From an uncultured Succinivibrionaceae bacterium (GTDB taxonomy: Bacteria > Pseudomonadota > Gammaproteobacteria > Enterobacterales > Succinivibrionaceae), in assembly GCA_900539665.1 (NCBI GenBank), contig UQCV01000020.1, positions 1-32,852 of the forward strand: a stretch of DNA of 32,852 nt, in the 5' to 3' direction. The notes beneath the pieces were generated by a model. That model was not told the DNA's origin. It made no database searches and saw only the letters and a list, made by a program, of their open reading frames with translations. Below are positions 24,991 to 32,775 of this stretch, piece by piece. Both the position numbers and the translations under genes were made by a program. How positions within the stretch are numbered: the first letter of the stretch is position 1; the number at the start of each line of letters is the position of its first letter.

Positions 24991-24995
24991 AGCGA

Positions 24996-26102
24996 CTAAC
25001 GCGCCGGTAAATAATTCATTGGGTTTACCGATTGGCCTTTGTATCTAATTTCAAAGTGTAGCCGCACCGAGCTTGCTTCGGTATCTCCCATTTCCGCAAT
25101 CGTTTGCCCTGCTTTAACTTCTGTACCTTCGCTTACTAAGATACTGTCGTTATGAGCATAAGCTGAAAGATAGTCATCATTGTGGTTGATAATGATTAAA
25201 TTACCATAACCGCGCAGTGCATTACCGGCATAGACGACTTTACCACCCGCAGCAGAACGCACCGGGCTTCCGCGTTTATCCGAAATATCAATCCCTTTAT
25301 TCCCATGCTCCCCGGTTGAGAAGTTTTGAATAACGCGGCCCTTAGAAGTAGGCCACTGCCATGCTAAGTTTCCGGCCTTACGCGAAACTTTTGCTTTCGC
25401 GGTAGCTTTACTACTTGAAGGCTTAGCCGAAGTTGTCGCCACTTTATAACTATTTGTTCTTAGACTTGGTGCGCTTGAAACTTCTTGCTTATTGTTAGCA
25501 ATTTGCGTATTGGTTTTTGAGCTAGAGGTGGCAACAGTCCCTAACAAAATATGCTGGCCAACTTCAATTTGATTGTTCTTTAAACCATTTAATCGTTTTA
25601 AGGTTGCAACAGAAACGCCATGATTTTTGGAAATGCGATATAAAGTTTCCCCACGTTTAACGATATGGTATCTCTTTTTATAGGTTGTACCAGGTGAGGA
25701 GCCTGAGGGCTGACTTGCAGACGAGGTAGCGCCGTTGTTACTACGACAATTACCCATATTTAAACGTTGCCCCACATAGAGATTATAAGGCTTTTGAATT
25801 CTGTTTAACGAAGCAAAATCCGAAAGCTCCATGTTGCTTGCAAAAGCTAAAGAATACATAGTGTCCCCTTTTTGCACTACATATGAACAGCTGTTGCTGC
25901 TACTTTTGCCTGAGGACACCGAACTTGGAACTCGAACCCGAGAACTAATACTGTGGCTTTGGATTTTAGACCGCACTGCCCCCGTCCGCACAGTTCTATC
26001 TTGTGTCAGACTATATGGACCGTCGTAACGGTGTGCAGATGTAGCACATCCTGTCAGGATGCAGATCACCGTTAAGGCAGTGATACTCCAACCCTTACAC
26101 AT
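24996..26102 (-). CDS. nlpD: NlpD lipoprotein, amidase activator with LysM and degenerate LytM domains
   Basis: Periplasmic activator of AmiC during septal peptidoglycan splitting. From ATG 26102 the first 18 residues are a lipoprotein signal with lipobox L-T-G-C19. The frame starts at a GTG (26117) without ribosome site, hence the inner start. Two LysM repeats follow (S-Y-V-V-Q-K-G-D-T-M-Y-S-L-A and Y-H-I-V-K-R-G-E-T-L-Y-R-I-S). A Ser/Thr/Lys-rich linker leads to the M23/LytM domain. The metal ligands are lost: N-K-G-I-D lacks the first His, and V-R-L-H-F-E has Arg where H-x-H needs His. This is as in E. coli NlpD, so it is a non-catalytic activator. It is the last gene of the ftsB-ispD-ispF-surE-yqaA-nlpD run. 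Confidence 0.94.
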   Translation of the reverse strand: MCKGWSITALTVICILTGCATSAHRYDGPYSLTQDRTVRTGAVRSKIQSHSISSRVRVPSSVSSGKSSSNSCSYVVQKGDTMYSLAFASNMELSDFASLNRIQKPYNLYVGQRLNMGNCRSNNGATSSASQPSGSSPGTTYKKRYHIVKRGETLYRISKNHGVSVATLKRLNGLKNNQIEVGQHILLGTVATSSSKTNTQIANNKQEVSSAPSLRTNSYKVATTSAKPSSSKATAKAKVSRKAGNLAWQWPTSKGRVIQNFSTGEHGNKGIDISDKRGSPVRSAAGGKVVYAGNALRGYGNLIIINHNDDYLSAYAHNDSILVSEGTEVKAGQTIAEMGDTEASSVRLHFEIRYKGQSVNPMNYLPAR

Positions 26103-26133
26103 CTCCGTCAATACCACCGTTTATGTTTACAAC

Positions 26134-26760
26134 CTAAGCGCTAAACAACCAGTAATAAATCCCAGCTAGTACTACAATTATAAGACACAACCAACCTATT
26201 ACGTCAATATAACGTCTTATTTTTTGCTCCATTGAAGCACCACCTAGTTTAATTAAGCCAGAAATCAAGAAAAATCTAGCCCCTCTTCCTAAAAATGACA
26301 CCACAATAAATGAAATAATACCAAGTTGCTCAAAAGAAAGAATACCAATCCCACGTTGAGCGGCAATTACCCCACAACAAATCGCTACCACTTTATACGG
26401 TAATGGGGTAAAAGAACCAATGACGATAAATAAAATGCCATAAGTGTTAAGTAACATCATGGCTTTATCGAAATTCGCCGTGCCCCCAAAGTACTTCACC
26501 ATGTCATGAATATATGGGTCATAGATCCAATAACCTAAACCGTACCCCACTACCGCTCCAAGTACAGACGCTACCGTAGCATAAAAAGCAAAACGCAAAG
26601 CCCGTTCTGGTCTGGCTAGAGCCATAGGAATCAGCATCACATCAACCGGCACTGGCCAAAAGATAGATTCAATAAAACTATTTAAACACAAGAAAAAAGT
26701 TGCGAAACGATGACGTGATAATTTAAGACAGTAATCGTAGATACCTGCAAAAAGCTTCAT
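26134..26760 (-). CDS. yqaA: YqaA-family inner-membrane protein (SNARE-associated/DedA-like)
   Basis: 208 residues from ATG 26760, which has GGGAAG eight bases upstream; the frame continues to 26787 without a ribosome site. It begins M-K-L-F-A-G-I-Y-D-Y-C-L-K-L-S-R-H-R and has about five hydrophobic segments plus a C-terminal one. The re-entrant region E-S-I-F-W-P-V-P-V-D-V-M-L-I-P-M and the F-T-P-L-P-Y-K motif are characteristic of the VTT/DedA superfamily, some members of which move polyprenyl phosphate or phospholipid across membranes. The role of YqaA itself is not established. In Vibrio and Shewanella a homologue sits at the same spot, upstream of nlpD. Confidence 0.85.
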   Translation of the reverse strand: MKLFAGIYDYCLKLSRHRFATFFLCLNSFIESIFWPVPVDVMLIPMALARPERALRFAFYATVASVLGAVVGYGLGYWIYDPYIHDMVKYFGGTANFDKAMMLLNTYGILFIVIGSFTPLPYKVVAICCGVIAAQRGIGILSFEQLGIISFIVVSFLGRGARFFLISGLIKLGGASMEQKIRRYIDVIGWLCLIIVVLAGIYYWLFSA

Positions 26761-26804
26761 GAAAGTTCTTCCCAAAACGAACGCCATTTAAGGCTACAAA
26801 AAAA

Positions 26805-27569
26805 TTATAGATGCTGCACCCAAGCCGTTAATTCATCTATAACTCGATATGAGGTTAAATCAATATGTAAAGGCGTAACTGAAACATAGCCATTACGAAT
26901 AGCAAAGAAGTCTGTATCTTCAGCTACATCAACTGCGCGCCCTTGTGGCCCCACCCAATATACCGGTTTACCACGTGGGTCTTGCGCTTTGATCACACTA
27001 TCAGACGCTGCCCGCGTCCCAAGTCTGGTTACTTTAATTCCTTTGATTTCAGAAAGAGGTAAATCAGGAACGTTGATGTTTAAGATTTGATTAGGAGGCA
27101 TAGGACACGCAGGGAGACTACCTAAAATTTTGAGGGCAAAAAAGGCTGCTGTTTCATAATTCTCGCGACCACACAAAGAAATGGCCATGGCCGGCAGGCC
27201 TAAACCACGTCCCGTCGTCGCAGCTGCGACCGTGCCTGAATAAATGACGTCATCGCCTAAATTTGGGCCTTCATTAATTCCTGACAGCACCACTTGCGGT
27301 TGCGGCTCAATCAGTTCATTTAATGCTAAATACACACTATCAGTTGGGGTACCACGTACGGCAATAAAGTTTTTAGTTGGTAGCGACTGGACCCTAATTG
27401 GATATTCAATGGTTAGACAATGACTTGCCGCACTTTGATTACGGTCAGGCGCAACTACAAAAGTCTCAGGGTAAGTCTTAGAAACAGCTCGATATAGCAC
27501 ATTAATACCATGCGCATATATTCCATCATCATTGCTGATTAAAATGCGTAAACCATTTCTATTGACCAT
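26805..27569 (-). CDS. surE: 5'/3'-nucleotidase SurE
   Basis: Metal-dependent phosphatase acting on nucleoside monophosphates and short polyphosphate, tied to stationary-phase survival. 254 residues from ATG 27569, six bases after AGGAG; the frame runs to a TTG (27587) whose following codons are that ribosome site. The metal site D14-D15 in I-S-N-D-D-G, the N-x-S-x-x-S-H loop (R-N-Q-S-A-A-S-H), and N-E-G-P-N-L-G-D-D-V-I-Y-S-G-T-V-A-A-A are intact. It follows ispF directly (truD missing) and is followed by yqaA (pcm missing). Confidence 0.95.
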   Translation of the reverse strand: MVNRNGLRILISNDDGIYAHGINVLYRAVSKTYPETFVVAPDRNQSAASHCLTIEYPIRVQSLPTKNFIAVRGTPTDSVYLALNELIEPQPQVVLSGINEGPNLGDDVIYSGTVAAATTGRGLGLPAMAISLCGRENYETAAFFALKILGSLPACPMPPNQILNINVPDLPLSEIKGIKVTRLGTRAASDSVIKAQDPRGKPVYWVGPQGRAVDVAEDTDFFAIRNGYVSVTPLHIDLTSYRVIDELTAWVQHL

Positions 27570-27646
27570 TATGTCTCCTAAAACCAACTATCCACAAGCT
27601 TTCTTTGCCCTCAAACCTTAAGCTAAGGTTCTAACTCAAAATTTCA

Positions 27647-28123
27647 TTAATCTTTATAGATTAAAGCTACCGCTTCAGTAGCAATGCCTTCTTTTCGGCC
27701 TGTAAAACCTAACTTTTCTGTTGTGGTGGCCTTGATATTCACCGCCTCAAGTGGCAACTCTAAATCTTGCGCCATGAGTGCACACATCTCTTTTTCATAA
27801 GGAGCCACCTTAGGAGCTTGCGCAATAATTGTGACATCAACATTTGAAATCTTATAGCCTAAAGCTTTTATTCTAGCCACGGTATCACGTAATAAAATTC
27901 GGCTATCGATGTTTAAGAACTTATTGTCATTATCAGGATATAAACGCCCAATATCACCTAAAGCGGCTGCGCCTAACAATGCATCGCATAATGCATGAAT
28001 AGCCACATCACCATCTGAATGAGCAATGAACCCAAATTCATATGGAACTTTTACCCCACATAAAGTAATAGGGCCAGCGCCACCAAACTTATGCACATCA
28101 AATCCATGTCCAACTCTAAACAT
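27647..28123 (-). CDS. ispF: 2-C-methyl-D-erythritol 2,4-cyclodiphosphate synthase IspF
   Basis: Fifth step of the MEP isoprenoid route. 158 residues from ATG 28123. Three ATGs in a row (28129, 28126, 28123) follow AAGGAG, and the third has the best spacing and matches E. coli. Zinc ligands D9, H11 (G-H-G-F-D-V-H) and H43 (A-I-H-A-L) are present, with A-H-S-D-G-D-V, G-A-A-A-L-G-D-I-G and T-T-T-E-K-L-G-F. The ribosome site overlaps the ispD stop, so ispD and ispF are coupled. Y-P-D-N-D replaces the commoner F-P-D-T-D, a mild variant. Confidence 0.95.
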   Translation of the reverse strand: MFRVGHGFDVHKFGGAGPITLCGVKVPYEFGFIAHSDGDVAIHALCDALLGAAALGDIGRLYPDNDNKFLNIDSRILLRDTVARIKALGYKISNVDVTIIAQAPKVAPYEKEMCALMAQDLELPLEAVNIKATTTEKLGFTGRKEGIATEAVALIYKD

Positions 28124-28134
28124 CATCATGCTCC

Positions 28135-28833
28135 TTACTTTTTATGACGCTGACAAGATAAATAAAACTCAGCCAAAGCTAAATCCGAAGGCTCAGTGAT
28201 CTTAATATTCATGGCATCACCACGGATTAAACGTGGTTCATAACCTAAAGCTTCCATCGCAGAAGCCTCATCAGTCAAAACTAAATGTTTTTGGGCCGCT
28301 TCTTCGTAGGCTTTAATCAAAAGTTCACGCTTAAAATATTGCGGGGTAAAAGCACGATATAATCCATCACGCGGCACTGTCGCAGCAATTCTATGGTCTG
28401 GTGATGCACGTTTTATAGTATCACATAGAGGAGCGGCTAAAATCCCCCCGTTATCATCGGTACACTGTAAAACTAAAGCTTTAATATCAGAGACGAGGAC
28501 ACATGGTCGCGCCGCATCGTGTACTAACACAAAGTCTGTAGTAGCCAACTTTAAACCATTAAGTACGCTATCGCCACGTTCTTTACCACCCAAGGCCAGT
28601 TTGAGGCGCGGGTGACTACTGATAGCTAGGTCCTTAAAGTACTCATCCTCTGCTCCTAAGACCACAATAATATTATTAAGACAATCAACTTCTAATAAAC
28701 GGGAAAGAGTATGTTCAAGGACGGTTTGCGTAGAAATGGTGAGATATTGTTTAGGGATTTGAGCGCCCATACGGCGCCCTACTCCGGCCGCCGGGACCAC
28801 GACATCAACGATTTGAAGTGCTTGTTCTTTCAT
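28135..28833 (-). CDS. ispD: 2-C-methyl-D-erythritol 4-phosphate cytidylyltransferase IspD
   Basis: Third MEP-pathway step, joining CTP and MEP. 232 residues from ATG 28833, overlapping the end of ftsB by 29 bases; a longer frame to 28863 overlaps more and lacks a ribosome site. The CTP-binding loop P-A-A-G-V-G-R-R-M-G with P-K-Q-Y, L-V-H-D-A-A-R-P, and the C-terminal D-E-A-S-A-M-E and N-I-K-I-T-E-P-S-D-L are intact. AGGA lies 12 bases upstream of the chosen start, longer than ideal. Confidence 0.94.
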   Translation of the reverse strand: MKEQALQIVDVVVPAAGVGRRMGAQIPKQYLTISTQTVLEHTLSRLLEVDCLNNIIVVLGAEDEYFKDLAISSHPRLKLALGGKERGDSVLNGLKLATTDFVLVHDAARPCVLVSDIKALVLQCTDDNGGILAAPLCDTIKRASPDHRIAATVPRDGLYRAFTPQYFKRELLIKAYEEAAQKHLVLTDEASAMEALGYEPRLIRGDAMNIKITEPSDLALAEFYLSCQRHKK

Positions 28834-29101
28834 TATCAACAGAAATCCTAAAAAACTTTTCATCGGGCTTAATCATACCCAATCTTGAGCGGGCAATGTT
28901 TTCCACCGATTCAAAAGACTTGCCACTTTTTAGTTCTAAAATATTTGCTCTAATCATTTCGTTACGAGCTGTAAGTTCTTTGGTCTTTTGCTGGGCATGT
29001 AGTAATTCAACTCGGCTTTTTTCGTAACTCTTATTGCCAATACAAGCCACATTTACGAGATAGCCTAAAAGAATAACAAGTAATAAAGTAAGTAAGCGCA
29101 T
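28805..29101 (-). CDS. ftsB: Cell division protein FtsB
   Basis: Bitopic divisome protein that links FtsQ and FtsL and helps switch on septal synthesis by FtsW/FtsI. 98 residues: short cytoplasmic start, one transmembrane helix (about 3-20), a periplasmic coiled coil (about 25-60, with E-L-T-A-R-N-E), and the conserved tail A-R-S-R-L-G-M-I-K-P-D-E-K-F-F-R. E. coli FtsB has 103. GGAG lies 11 bases upstream. A TATAAT (29162-29157) lies between the eno terminator and the start and is the probable operon promoter -10. It is followed by overlapping ispD, the usual gammaproteobacterial pair. Confidence 0.93.
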   Translation of the reverse strand: MRLLTLLLVILLGYLVNVACIGNKSYEKSRVELLHAQQKTKELTARNEMIRANILELKSGKSFESVENIARSRLGMIKPDEKFFRISVDNERTSTSNR

Positions 29102-29180
29102 ATAAGATTCGTCTCCAAGGCCACGCCACCATCAAACGGGCTGTTGAATCGCTCCTATTATACTATATTCATCTCCAAAC

Positions 29181-29215
29181 AAAAAACCTCCCGTTTTAAT
29201 TCAACGGGAGGTTTT
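29181..29215 (-). terminator. Enolase terminator
   Basis: AAAACCTCCCGTT and AACGGGAGGTTTT (29183-29195, 29203-29215), perfect 13-bp stem, seven-base loop, six T on the minus strand. Confidence 0.95.
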
Positions 29216-29262
29216 ATCAGTTTAAAAACTGTAACGCTTAATTAAAGCGTAAGAGCAGTAAA

Positions 29263-30564
29263 TTACTGACCCTTAACAGCCTTACGACCAGCGAATGGAG
29301 CCTTTTCAGTACCGAGTTCTTCTTCGATACGGATGAGCTGGTTGTACTTAGCCATACGGTCTGAACGGCTGAGAGAACCAGTCTTGATCTGGCCAGCAGC
29401 AGTACCAACAGCGATGTCAGCAATGGTGCAGTCTTCAGTTTCACCAGAACGGTGAGAAATTACTGCAGTATAACCAGCCTTGTGAGCCATCTGGATTGCA
29501 TCAAGAGTTTCAGAGAGAGAACCGATCTGGTTAACCTTGATAAGGATTGAGTTAGCGATACCCTTTTCAATACCTTCCTTGAGGATTGAAGGGTTGGTTA
29601 CGAAGAGGTCGTCACCAACGAGCTGGCAAGAACTACCGATCTTATCGGTGAGGTACTTCCAACCATCCCAATCGCCTTCAGCCTGACCATCTTCGATAGA
29701 GATGATTGGGTACTGCTTGCAAAGGTCAGCAAGGAAGTCAGCGAGCTGGTTAGAGGTAAGATCCTTACCTTCAGCCTTCATCTTGTAGAGCTTAGAATCT
29801 TCATCATAGAATTCAGAAGAAGCGCAGTCCATAGCGAGGGTAACGTCTTCACCGAACTTGTAGCCAGCGTTTTCAGTAGCCTGCTTGATTGCAGCCATAG
29901 CCTTAGCAGTAGAGCCAAGACGTGGAGCGTAACCGCCTTCGTCACCTACAGTGGTGGGCTGGCCGAGGTCCTTAAGAACCTTAGCGAGGCAATGGAAAAT
30001 TTCAGCGCCCATACGGATAGCTTCTCTAACAGACTTAGCACCAACTGGCTGAATCATGAATTCCTGCATATCCATAGACCAAGCAGCGTGAGCACCACCG
30101 TTGATGATGTTCATCATAGGAAGTGGCATAGAGTACTTGCCTGGAGTGCCGTTGAGGTCAGCAATGTGAGCGTAAAGAGGTACACCCTTAGAAAGAGCGC
30201 CAGCCTTTGCTACTGCAAGAGAGATAGCGAGGATAGAGTTAGCACCGAGGTTCTTCTTGAATGGAGTACCATCCTTGTCAAGCATAACCTTGTCGATAGC
30301 GCGCTGGTCAGTTGGGTCCATGCCTACAATTGCAGGGCCAAGGATTTCGTTTACATTCTTAACAGCTTGGAGAACACCCTTACCGCCAAAACGATTCTTA
30401 TCGCCATCACGTAATTCGAGAGCTTCACGAACACCGGTAGAAGCCCCAGATGGAACTGCTGCGCGACCCATTAAACCGTTATCAAGATATACATCAGCTT
30501 CAACAGTTGGATTCCCACGTGAATCGATGATTTCACGACCAATTACCTTAACAATCTTAGACAT
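29263..30564 (-). CDS. eno: Enolase
   Basis: Interconverts 2-phosphoglycerate and phosphoenolpyruvate; in gammaproteobacteria it is also part of the RNA degradosome. 433 residues. Catalytic and metal residues are present: H159 in N-G-G-A-H-A, E168, E209 in G-D-E-G-G-Y-A-P, the S-I-E-D-G metal site, D in V-G-D-D-L-F, the general-base Lys in L-I-K-V-N-Q-I-G, and H-R-S-G-E-T-E-D. The loop after H159 reads A-A-W-S-M-D-M where E. coli has A-D-N-N-V-D-I, an unusual variant. GGGGA is eight bases before the ATG. Codon choice is restricted, as for highly expressed genes. Shares the pyrG-eno-ftsB order but without kdsA. Confidence 0.97.
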   Translation of the reverse strand: MSKIVKVIGREIIDSRGNPTVEADVYLDNGLMGRAAVPSGASTGVREALELRDGDKNRFGGKGVLQAVKNVNEILGPAIVGMDPTDQRAIDKVMLDKDGTPFKKNLGANSILAISLAVAKAGALSKGVPLYAHIADLNGTPGKYSMPLPMMNIINGGAHAAWSMDMQEFMIQPVGAKSVREAIRMGAEIFHCLAKVLKDLGQPTTVGDEGGYAPRLGSTAKAMAAIKQATENAGYKFGEDVTLAMDCASSEFYDEDSKLYKMKAEGKDLTSNQLADFLADLCKQYPIISIEDGQAEGDWDGWKYLTDKIGSSCQLVGDDLFVTNPSILKEGIEKGIANSILIKVNQIGSLSETLDAIQMAHKAGYTAVISHRSGETEDCTIADIAVGTAAGQIKTGSLSRSDRMAKYNQLIRIEEELGTEKAPFAGRKAVKGQ

Positions 30565-30834
30565 TATAAATCCCCATGGATAATAATAAATTTATGCCGC
30601 CAAAGCGGCCTCATTAAAAACCTTTAAAGCATTGCGGGCAAGACCAAACTTGGTTTTAGCCCCGTCAATCCTTCTTGTAATTATACTTTGCTTTAGCGCA
30701 AAATACAATAAAACAGCCCATGCAAATATTCTGCAAGAGCACGTATCTATCTAACACTTAACTTAGATTACAGACATCTAGCAACAACTAACGGCTTGAA
30801 CTCTTAAAATATAAGCATCTTTTTACGTAAAATT
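30565..30834 (-). promoter_or_regulatory. eno promoter and structured leader
   Basis: TATAAT (30685-30680) with TTGTAT 17 bases upstream (30708-30703) is the likely promoter; the -10 is perfect, the -35 poor. The leader of about 110 nt can form a CGGG...CCCG stem enclosing ACCAA/TTGGT, then GCCGC-TTTG-GCGGC (30609-30596) about 30 bases before the start codon. No gene is present between pyrG and eno; kdsA is absent. Confidence 0.6.
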
Positions 30835-30864
30835 AAAAGGGCGCACCTACAGGCACGCCCTTTT
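30835..30864 (-). terminator. pyrG terminator
   Basis: AAAAGGGCG (30835-30843) and CGCCCTTTT (30856-30864), 9-bp stem with further inner pairing, then TTTTAATTTT on the minus strand, about 125 bases after the pyrG stop. Confidence 0.85.
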
Positions 30865-30988
30865 AAACATGGAGCTTAGAGACCTTTAAACCTTTACTTA
30901 ACAAAGAATTTACGCTCTTTTTCCCCAAAATCTTTTACTTACGCCCTTTATTATTAAAGCAAACAACGGCTCAAGCTAAAATCTTGGT

Positions 30989-32626
30989 CTAGCTATTGTG
31001 CTTTTCCTGGTATTCCATTGCCGCCTTAATAAAGCCTGAGAACAATGGATGACCATCTCTTGGAGTAGAGGTGAATTCAGGATGGAACTGCACAGCCACA
31101 AACCAAGGATGCTTTGGATTTTCGATAATTTCCACCAACTTACGGTCAGCACTAAGACCTGTAACCTTAAGACCAGCTTCCTTAATCTTAGGTAATAAGT
31201 TGTTGTTAACTTCGTAACGATGACGGTGACGTTCGTAAATTTCAGCCTTACCGTAGAGTTCTTTTACCTTTGAACCTTCTTCGAGGTGGCAAAGCTGCGA
31301 GCCTAAACGCATAGTCCCACCGAGGTCGGACTTTTCGTTTCTAACTTCAACTGCGCCTTCGTCATTAATCCATTCGGTAATAAGACCTACAACTGGATAT
31401 GGACTCTGTGGGTCGAATTCGGTTGAGTTAGCCTTTTCCATACCAACTACATCACGAGCGTATTCAATGAGCGCTACCTGCATCCCTAAACAAATCCCTA
31501 AATAAGGAATATTGTTTTCACGAGCATATTTAGCCGCCATGATCTTGCCTTCAATCCCGCGATTACCAAAACCACCAGGTACCAAAATAGCATCTAAACC
31601 TTCGAGTAATTCAACACCCTTAGTTTCGATATCTTGTGAATCAATGTACTTGATAGTTACATTAACGTGATTCTTAAGACCACCATGCTTTAAAGCTTCG
31701 TTTACAGACTTGTAAGCATCTGGAAGTTGTACGTACTTACCAACCATCCCTACAACTACTTCGCCTTCGCTGTTTGCCTGCTGGTAAATAACCTGTTCCC
31801 ATTCAGAAAGATCTGCAGGTTTAGCGTTAATGCCAAATCTTTCACATACCAACTGGTCTAAGCCCTGATTCTTAAGAAGAGCTGGAATCTTATAAATAGA
31901 GTCAACGTCTCTTAAAGATACAACTGCCTTTTCACTTACGTTACAGAATAAAGCAATCTTTGTCTTTTCCTTAGTCGGAATGTTGATATCAGAACGGCAA
32001 ACCAATACATCAGGCTGAATACCGATACTTAAGAGTTCCTTTACAGAATGCTGAGTTGGCTTAGTCTTAACTTCACCAGAAGTCTTAAGGTATGGCACTA
32101 AAGTCAAGTGCATGAATAAAGTGTTTTGACGACCGATATTTACAGCAAGCTGTCTAATAGCTTCAAGGAACGGTAATGACTCGATATCACCAACAGTCCC
32201 ACCAATTTCTACGATCGCAACTTCGTGCCCAGCACCGCCGGCAATAATCTTTTCTTTGATTGCATTGGTAATGTGTGGAATAACCTGGATACAGGCACCC
32301 AAATAGTCACCACGTCTTTCTTTACGCAAAACATCAGAGTAAATACGACCGGTAGTAAAATTGTTATTACGGGTCATCTTGGTTCTAATAAAACGTTCAT
32401 AGTGACCAAGGTCAAGGTCAGTTTCCGCACCATCTTCGGTCACGAATACTTCACCGTGCTGAATAGGGCTCATGGTACCCGGATCAACATTGATATACGG
32501 ATCCAGCTTGAGCATTGTAACATTGATTCCGCGAGCTTCGAGCACAGCTGCCAGAGAGGCTGCAGCAATCCCCTTACCCAAGGAAGATACTACACCACCG
32601 GTGACGAAAATATATTTAGTTTCCAT
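30989..32626 (-). CDS. pyrG: CTP synthase (glutamine hydrolysing)
   Basis: Makes CTP from UTP, ATP and glutamine. 545 residues from ATG 32626, the usual family length and first residues (E. coli also 545). The frame runs 20 codons further to a TTG, but those codons lie across a terminator hairpin. The synthase domain has G-G-V-V-S-S-L-G-K-G and the CTP/UTP-binding region. The class I glutamine amidotransferase domain has the nucleophile Cys in Y-L-G-I-C-L-G-M-Q and the H-P-E motif in V-Q-F-H-P-E-F. The ribosome site is poor (GGG about ten bases upstream), so translation may be limited or controlled. Confidence 0.97.
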   Translation of the reverse strand: METKYIFVTGGVVSSLGKGIAAASLAAVLEARGINVTMLKLDPYINVDPGTMSPIQHGEVFVTEDGAETDLDLGHYERFIRTKMTRNNNFTTGRIYSDVLRKERRGDYLGACIQVIPHITNAIKEKIIAGGAGHEVAIVEIGGTVGDIESLPFLEAIRQLAVNIGRQNTLFMHLTLVPYLKTSGEVKTKPTQHSVKELLSIGIQPDVLVCRSDINIPTKEKTKIALFCNVSEKAVVSLRDVDSIYKIPALLKNQGLDQLVCERFGINAKPADLSEWEQVIYQQANSEGEVVVGMVGKYVQLPDAYKSVNEALKHGGLKNHVNVTIKYIDSQDIETKGVELLEGLDAILVPGGFGNRGIEGKIMAAKYARENNIPYLGICLGMQVALIEYARDVVGMEKANSTEFDPQSPYPVVGLITEWINDEGAVEVRNEKSDLGGTMRLGSQLCHLEEGSKVKELYGKAEIYERHRHRYEVNNNLLPKIKEAGLKVTGLSADRKLVEIIENPKHPWFVAVQFHPEFTSTPRDGHPLFSGFIKAAMEYQEKHNS

Positions 32627-32640
32627 AATGAAGACCCATG

Positions 32641-32680
32641 AAAAAAAACAAAAACAGCATTCAATTTTGCTAAATGCTGT
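32641..32680 (-). terminator. Terminator hairpin in the pyrG leader
   Basis: On the minus strand ACAGCATT (32680-32673) and AATGCTGT (32661-32654) form an 8-bp stem, extendable to 11 with one G-U, an 11-base loop, then TTTTTGTTTTTTT. It ends only about 14 bases before the pyrG start. Upstream are TATAAT (32714-32709) and an overlapping TAAAAT with TTGTGT 17 bases before it. Promoter, short leader, terminator and gene in this order suggest attenuation, though it might instead end an upstream transcript. Confidence 0.7.
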
Positions 32681-32775
32681 CTTCAATAATTAACCAACAA
32701 TCAATGGGATTATATTTTACCAAAAATCAAAAAATAACACAAAGTTAATTATGCATGACCTTAGTACGTTGTGAC

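Noticed and set aside
24878..24995. Remnant of rpoS between mutS and nlpD
   Set aside because: The 118-bp gap holds only a symmetric terminator and no sigma-factor-like coding trace.
32627..32686. 20-codon N-terminal extension of pyrG
   Set aside because: It begins at TTG, crosses a terminator hairpin with a long T-run, and precedes the standard M-E-T-K-Y-I-F-V-T-G-G start.
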